Shown piece by piece: positions 6,673 through 10,066 of a DNA stretch of 10,066 nt. Each line of letters begins with the position of its first letter. Position 1 is the first letter of the stretch. The DNA lies in the NCBI GenBank assembly GCA_028695945.1, contig JAQVIB010000062.1, positions 1 to 10,066 of the forward strand. Reading direction: 5' to 3'. Below the pieces are notes generated by a model. The model searched no databases, had not been told where the DNA came from, and saw only the letters and a list, made by a program, of their open reading frames with translations. The position numbers and the translations under genes were made by a program. Source of the stretch: Lachnospiraceae bacterium (lineage in GTDB: Bacteria > Bacillota > Clostridia > Lachnospirales > Anaerotignaceae).

Positions 6673-7032
6673 TTACATTATTTCCATCCCTTCAACATCC
6701 CATTGTATAGTGTAGTACCCTATATCCTGTGCAGCTTCAATAACATTGTTGTCATATTCCCCAAAGGGTGGTCTGAACAATTCCATTTCGTAGCCTGTAA
6801 GTGCAAATACTTTGTCATGTGCATCTTTAATTTCCTTTTTTATCTGCTCCTTGCTTAGCTGGCTCATATGCGGGTGTGTAGAGGAATGATTGCCCAAATC
6901 GTGGCCATCCATAGCTATCTTCACTACCTCTTCTGGGTAATCGTCTACCCAATAACCGCACATAAAAAATGTAGTTTTAACATCATTTTCTTTAAGAATA
7001 CGTAATAATTCATCCGTGTCATCTGCACCCCA
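6673..7032 (-). pseudogene. Polysaccharide deacetylase (NodB-type) remnant, broken at both ends
   Basis: The frame encodes the middle of a clostridial polysaccharide deacetylase: WGADDTDELLRILKEN, TTFFMCGYWVDDYPEEV, GHDLGNHSSTHPHMSQLS (the metal-binding HxxxH motif), FRPPFGEYDN and YYTIQWDVE. Intact relatives have an N-terminal region ending in a TFDA-type motif just before WGAD, which supplies the catalytic Asp and a metal ligand. Here the match stops at the Trp and an in-frame TAA occurs five codons upstream (7045-7047). At the other end, homology stops after QWDVE and the frame ends four codons later, without the usual C-terminal region containing the FHNN-type His. The ATG at 6963 is an internal Met of the FFMCGYW strand, not a real start. 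Lacking both catalytic ends, the product could not be active. This is a gene scar beside the recombinase. Confidence 0.85.
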
Positions 7033-7117
7033 TGGTACAGGTATTTATCGTTAGTTTTATAGTATCTGGTATTTTAACATTCTTTGCAACTACAGCAATA
7101 TAGAGATTTTAAACAGC

Positions 7118-7160
7118 AAAAAAAATTACGGCGATTGTAAAATATACCACCACCGTAATT
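7118..7160 (-). terminator. Intrinsic terminator of the ECF/class V aminotransferase operon
   Basis: On the minus strand AATTACGG (7160-7153) pairs with CCGTAATT (7131-7124); a further G·C pair just inside is possible across a mismatch. A T-run (7125-7118) follows directly. It lies 20 bases after the aminotransferase stop and insulates the operon from the recombinase region. Confidence 0.8.
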
Positions 7161-7180
7161 AGAATTAGGCCAATTATATT

Positions 7181-8314
7181 TTAATTTTTTAAATATTTTA
7201 AAAATTCTTCTTTAATACTACAGTTTAGTTGCACTCCAAGTTTGGAAAAAGTTTTGTCCAAGGCATCCAGGGTTTGAGTCATATCCTTAATGTTTGCATT
7301 TTCACCCATATGACCAATCCGAAATACCTTTCCTTTCAGCCCATCAAAACAACCTGCAAGCATTATTTTATATTCATCTTTCATAGTGTCTAAAATTAAT
7401 GTATCTGTTGTTCCTTCTGGAACATTTATAACCGTTACTGTGTTGGAGTATCCAGAACTCAAATATAAGGATAATCCAGATTTTTCTATTGCAAATCTTG
7501 TAGCTTTTGCAATATTGGCATGTCGATTTATAATTTCTTTGTCATCTAAAACATTATCAATTGCACAATCTAAACCTATAATATCACTTATTGGCATGGT
7601 ATAAGGAAACCACTTTTTCTCGTAATAATTTTTGAATGTCAGTAAATTACAATAAAACGATTTTATTGGCGTTGCTCTTCCTTCCATTATTTTTAATGCA
7701 CGACTGCTTACACTTACAAAAGTCAGTCCTGGAGGTGCAGATAATGCTTTTTGTGATGCCCCACATAAAACATCAATACAGCTTTTATCAATATGAACAT
7801 ATTCACCAAAGGAAGCAGAAACCGAATCTACTACAGTTAATATCCCATAACTATTTAAAAGGGGGCAAAGTGTTTCAACAGGATTAAGGACACCACTGGG
7901 CGTGTCACAATGTACAAGTGTAGCATACTTAAAATTACTGTCTTTTTTTAGAAATTCTGCAAGCTCATTATATTCTACAGCACTATGATAGTCTGATTTA
8001 AAAAATACAACATTACCATCATATAATTCAACAAAATCAGCAAAGTATCTACCATAAACTCCATTATCAATTACAAGCACACGGTCATCTGGTTCTGTAA
8101 TTGAAGCACATACAGCTTCAAGTCCTAAAACACCTTCACCACTTAAAATATAAACTTCTTCTTTAGTTCCTAATATCTGACCTAATTTGTCACATGTTTT
8201 TTTATAATACTCTACAAATTCAATATCAAAGTCAGGATTCGTTGTTTCAAGCGAACGTGCCATACGTACATTGTTTCTTACTTGAGTTGGTCCTGGCGTC
8301 ATTATTTTATACAT
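7181..8314 (-). CDS. Class V PLP aminotransferase, probable pyridoxamine-pyruvate aminotransferase-like
   Basis: The 377-residue enzyme is a full-length class V aminotransferase: TPGPT (6-10), GEGVLGLEA (59-67), VDSVSASFG (162-170, with Asp163 expected at the PLP pyridine nitrogen), SQKALSAPPG (187-196, Lys189 the expected Schiff-base residue) and FRIGHMG (331-337, with Arg332 expected to hold the substrate carboxylate). Serine- and alanine-glyoxylate aminotransferases usually have SGT in the first loop. Here it is SGEGVLGLEA, close to the HGEPVLGLEA loop I recall from Mesorhizobium pyridoxamine-pyruvate aminotransferase. CDTPSG (136-141), GVYG (85-88) and APPGLT (193-198) also match that enzyme. 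The predicted reaction is pyridoxamine plus pyruvate giving pyridoxal plus alanine. The gene starts 13 bases after the ECF component, whose stop lies inside its AAAGGAGG site. Class V is certain; the B6 substrate is a reasoned guess, with 2-aminoethylphosphonate or glyoxylate aminotransferase as alternatives. Confidence 0.85.
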   Translation of the reverse strand: MYKIMTPGPTQVRNNVRMARSLETTNPDFDIEFVEYYKKTCDKLGQILGTKEEVYILSGEGVLGLEAVCASITEPDDRVLVIDNGVYGRYFADFVELYDGNVVFFKSDYHSAVEYNELAEFLKKDSNFKYATLVHCDTPSGVLNPVETLCPLLNSYGILTVVDSVSASFGEYVHIDKSCIDVLCGASQKALSAPPGLTFVSVSSRALKIMEGRATPIKSFYCNLLTFKNYYEKKWFPYTMPISDIIGLDCAIDNVLDDKEIINRHANIAKATRFAIEKSGLSLYLSSGYSNTVTVINVPEGTTDTLILDTMKDEYKIMLAGCFDGLKGKVFRIGHMGENANIKDMTQTLDALDKTFSKLGVQLNCSIKEEFLKYLKN

Positions 8315-8327
8315 AAAATACCTCCTT

Positions 8328-8855
8328 TTATAGAGCTGAAGCTAAAAGCTTTCTTAGTTTATCTACAGTAGGAATAACTATAACTGTTGCAACCATGATT
8401 TGTACAAAATTTCCTGGAATAGAAAGCTTTGGCTGTACCCAGTTTCCATATAAAAGTGCTTCTGCAATATAGTAACCAACAATCTTTATAATAAGAGCTA
8501 CAAGAATTGCAGTTGCATACCAAACTAAAGTTTTGTGGTTTTCTTTTTCAGTAATTTTACCTACCGAATATCCCATTAAACCTACTATTATAAATGTAAA
8601 TGGAGCCCATGGTGTCCAACCTGAAAACACGTCAAAAAGTGCCATACCAAACGCTCCGGCCAGTGCTCCGGTTTTTTTACCAAAAATAATTGCAACTATA
8701 AAAAGTGGTACATTACCAAGGTGAATTAAACCTCCATTAGCCATAAGTGGAAGACGGATATTTATAAACCCTGTTGCAATAAAAACTAATGCTATTGAAA
8801 GACCATTTATTGCTATATCTCTTGTTACGCTTGATGTTTTTACAATGCTGTTCAT
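8328..8855 (-). CDS. ECF transporter substrate-binding (S) component, vitamin type
   Basis: The 175-residue hydrophobic protein has about six membrane segments (near 12-34, 46-59, 62-76, 83-98, 110-134 and 149-164). It carries features typical of ECF S components: a conserved turn GGLIHLGNVPLFIVA (41-55) and the small-residue helix GALAGAFGMALFDVFSGW (63-80), with WTPWAPFT after it, expected at the substrate pocket or energy-module contact. No ECF ATPase or T-protein gene is in the window, so it would share the cell's common energizing module (group II). It resembles S components assigned to vitamins and their precursors; pairing with a PPAT-like enzyme and a MocR regulator points to pyridoxamine or pyridoxine. 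The ATG has an AAAGGAG site eight bases upstream and is the first gene of its operon. Confidence 0.85.
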   Translation of the reverse strand: MNSIVKTSSVTRDIAINGLSIALVFIATGFINIRLPLMANGGLIHLGNVPLFIVAIIFGKKTGALAGAFGMALFDVFSGWTPWAPFTFIIVGLMGYSVGKITEKENHKTLVWYATAILVALIIKIVGYYIAEALLYGNWVQPKLSIPGNFVQIMVATVIVIPTVDKLRKLLASAL

Positions 8856-8883
8856 TCTTAACTCTCCTTTAAAGTATAATTAG

Positions 8884-8912
8884 TTGACGATTTTTTCTAT
8901 GAAGTATATAAT
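8884..8912 (+). promoter_or_regulatory. Near-consensus sigma-A promoter of the MocR regulator gene
   Basis: TTGACG (8884-8889) and TATAAT (8907-8912) are separated by exactly 17 bases. The expected start point is near 8919, giving an untranslated leader of about 75 nt. The left arm of the 13-bp inverted repeat begins on the last base of the -10 box and covers the start point, the expected place for autorepression. Confidence 0.7.
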
Positions 8913-8960
8913 ACTATCAAACTGTATGTATCGAAATTACCAGATAACGATTTTTTTATG
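8887..8960. repeat. Pair of direct repeats in the divergent control region
   Basis: ACGATTTTTTCTATG (8887-8901) and ACGATTTTTTTATG (8947-8960) lie 60 bases apart in the same orientation and differ only in the pyrimidine run. The first overlaps the regulator's -35 box. They may be accessory binding sites or an old local duplication. Confidence 0.4.
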
Positions 8961-8977
8961 GTGTCAGTTTGATAGTA
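8912..8977. promoter_or_regulatory. 13-bp perfect inverted repeat, candidate MocR operator
   Basis: TACTATCAAACTG (8912-8924) and CAGTTTGATAGTA (8965-8977) are exact reverse complements, with starts 53 bases apart, about five helical turns. The left arm overlaps the -10 box and start point of the regulator promoter. It also lies over the AT-rich -10 candidates of the opposite strand (TATTAT 8913-8908, TATACT 8908-8903), which have no good -35 box. The widely spaced paired sites would suit a dimeric MocR protein binding both halves. Confidence 0.6.
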
Positions 8978-8994
8978 GAATCGTGGAGGTTTAT

Positions 8995-10066
8995 ATGATT
9001 ATTCTTAAGCAAGAAGATAAAAATAGTCCCCTTTATCTGCAAATTTATTCTCAGATTAAAGAAGATATTAAAAACGGAAACCTCGCCTCACATACAAAAA
9101 TTTATTCAAAACGTAAAATGGCTACCCATTTAGGGGTAAGCATTAACACGATAGATACAGCTTATAGTCAGCTTTTATCAGAAGGGTTTATTGAATCCAT
9201 ACCAAGAAAAGGCTATTTTGTATGTGAAATGGATGAACTTGTTTTGCCTATTAATGCTACCGAAGAAAAAAATATTAAATTACCTGAACATAACAATATA
9301 ATACAAAACGAAATAAAAGCAGATTTTGCAACAAATGGCGTTGATGTTGAAAATTTCCCGTTTAATGCATGGCGAAGATTAATAAAAAATTGTTTTAATG
9401 AATATGATCGTAATATTTTAAATTGTTCACCATTACAGGGTGAAAAAACCTTACGTGAGTTAATGGCAAAATATCTTTACCAATCACGTGGTGTAAACTG
9501 CAGAAGCGAACAAATAATCATAGGTGCAGGTACCGATAATTTATTGCAAATTCTAAGCTATATTTTAGATAATCAGTGTACAATTGCAACTGAAAATCCT
9601 GTTTACCATGAAGCATATCTCTTTTTTAAGAGAATGGGGCATAAAGTTATTTCTGTTCCTGTAGATCATCATGGAATACAGGTGTCTAAACTTGAAGAAT
9701 ATAAAAATATTGCCGTGTATATTACACCATCACATCAGTTTCCACTTGGTATTACAATGCCAATAAGCAGGCGAATACAGATTTTAAACTGGGCAAGCAA
9801 GGAAAATGACAGGTACATTATTGAAGATGACTATGACAGTGAGTTTAGATATAATTCAAAGCCGATTCCTTCTTTACAAGGAATTGACTGCAGTGGAAGT
9901 GTGATATATATGGGAACTTTTTCAAAATCAATTGCTCCTTCTTTACGTATAAGTTATATGGTTCTACCAGAAAAGCTATTATCTGTTTTTAATGCAAAAT
10001 ATACTGGATTCAGTTCAGCAGTATCAAAAATAGACCATCTTGTTTTAACTGAATTTATATGCAAAG
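8995..10066 (+). CDS. MocR-family regulator (GntR HTH plus aminotransferase-like domain), cut by right edge
   Basis: 357 codons are visible and the frame runs off the window. Residues about 10-78 form a GntR winged helix: SPLYLQIYSQIKEDIKNG, KIYSKRKMATHLGVSINTID and YSQLLSEGFIES with the RKGYFV wing. After a short linker (about 80-108) comes a type I aminotransferase fold: DFATNGVDVENFPFNAWR (110-127), SPLQGEKTLRELMAKYL, GAGTDNLLQIL, YITPSHQFPLG, the MocR signature IEDDYDSEFRY (276-286) and GTFSKSIAPSLRISY with the predicted PLP-binding Lys311. Relatives such as GabR and PdxR sense PLP or its adducts and control B6 or amino acid genes. The ATG has a GGAGG site five bases upstream. It is divergent from the ECF/aminotransferase operon, its likely target. 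It could instead regulate the GabT-like operon 4 kb away, as GabR does in Bacillus, but adjacency favours the B6-like genes. Confidence 0.92.
   Translation, partial: MIILKQEDKNSPLYLQIYSQIKEDIKNGNLASHTKIYSKRKMATHLGVSINTIDTAYSQLLSEGFIESIPRKGYFVCEMDELVLPINATEEKNIKLPEHNNIIQNEIKADFATNGVDVENFPFNAWRRLIKNCFNEYDRNILNCSPLQGEKTLRELMAKYLYQSRGVNCRSEQIIIGAGTDNLLQILSYILDNQCTIATENPVYHEAYLFFKRMGHKVISVPVDHHGIQVSKLEEYKNIAVYITPSHQFPLGITMPISRRIQILNWASKENDRYIIEDDYDSEFRYNSKPIPSLQGIDCSGSVIYMGTFSKSIAPSLRISYMVLPEKLLSVFNAKYTGFSSAVSKIDHLVLTEFICK

Noticed and set aside
6673..6963. A 96-residue deacetylase starting at the ATG at 6963 as a functional small protein.
   Set aside because: That Met lies within a core strand of the domain; the reading frame continues upstream with clear homology, no ribosome binding site is present, and catalytic parts are missing at both ends.
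3708..7047. CAGGTATTTAT shared between the ABC intergenic region and the deacetylase junction as an element end repeat.
   Set aside because: Repeated 11-mers are expected several times by chance in 10 kb of AT-rich sequence, and the two places have no structural relation.
8873..8878. TATACT on the minus strand as the -10 box of the ECF operon.
   Set aside because: A start point from it would fall inside the AAAGGAG ribosome binding site, and the -35 position (CATAGA) is poor.

Overview
The window looks like chromosomal DNA of a low-GC anaerobic Firmicute, most likely a gut clostridium of the Lachnospiraceae type. This is inferred from the AT-rich sequence, strong AGGAGG-type ribosome binding sites, a lipobox solute-binding protein, a group II (vitamin-type) ECF substrate component, a cytidylate-kinase-like protein of the kind common in these bacteria, and a clostridial-style large serine recombinase. 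No 16S or other taxonomic marker is present, so this is only a lineage-level guess.

Left region (1 to about 4940, all minus strand). One operon reads leftward. It encodes a polar amino acid ABC importer (binding lipoprotein, ATPase, permease), a cytidylate-kinase-like protein, a class III omega-aminotransferase, and the start of an iron-containing alcohol dehydrogenase that runs off the left edge. The gene order suggests import of an amino compound, transamination to a semialdehyde, and reduction to a hydroxy acid or alcohol. The substrate cannot be named: GABA, 5-aminovalerate, beta-alanine, taurine and similar compounds all fit. Between the predicted promoter and the first gene is a leader of about 165 nt holding an intrinsic terminator 26 bases before the start codon, which suggests attenuation. 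Two intercistronic hairpins could set different expression levels along the operon.

Middle region (about 4990 to 7040). A 483-residue large serine recombinase is preceded by a coupled 42-codon ORF with a TAATG overlap. Beside it lies a polysaccharide deacetylase gene broken at both ends. No other mobile-element genes are visible. The stretch looks like a plasticity site left by past insertion and deletion.

Right region (about 7118 to 10066). A two-gene minus-strand operon encodes an ECF transporter S component and a class V aminotransferase, and ends in a clear intrinsic terminator. It is divergent from a MocR-type regulator (GntR helix-turn-helix fused to an aminotransferase-like domain) that is cut by the right edge. 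The class V enzyme resembles pyridoxamine-pyruvate aminotransferase more than serine- or alanine-glyoxylate aminotransferases. Together the three genes suggest a vitamin B6 (pyridoxamine) uptake and salvage module under a PLP-sensing regulator. The 139-bp divergent gap holds a near-consensus sigma-A promoter for the regulator and a perfect 13-bp inverted repeat that is a good operator candidate.
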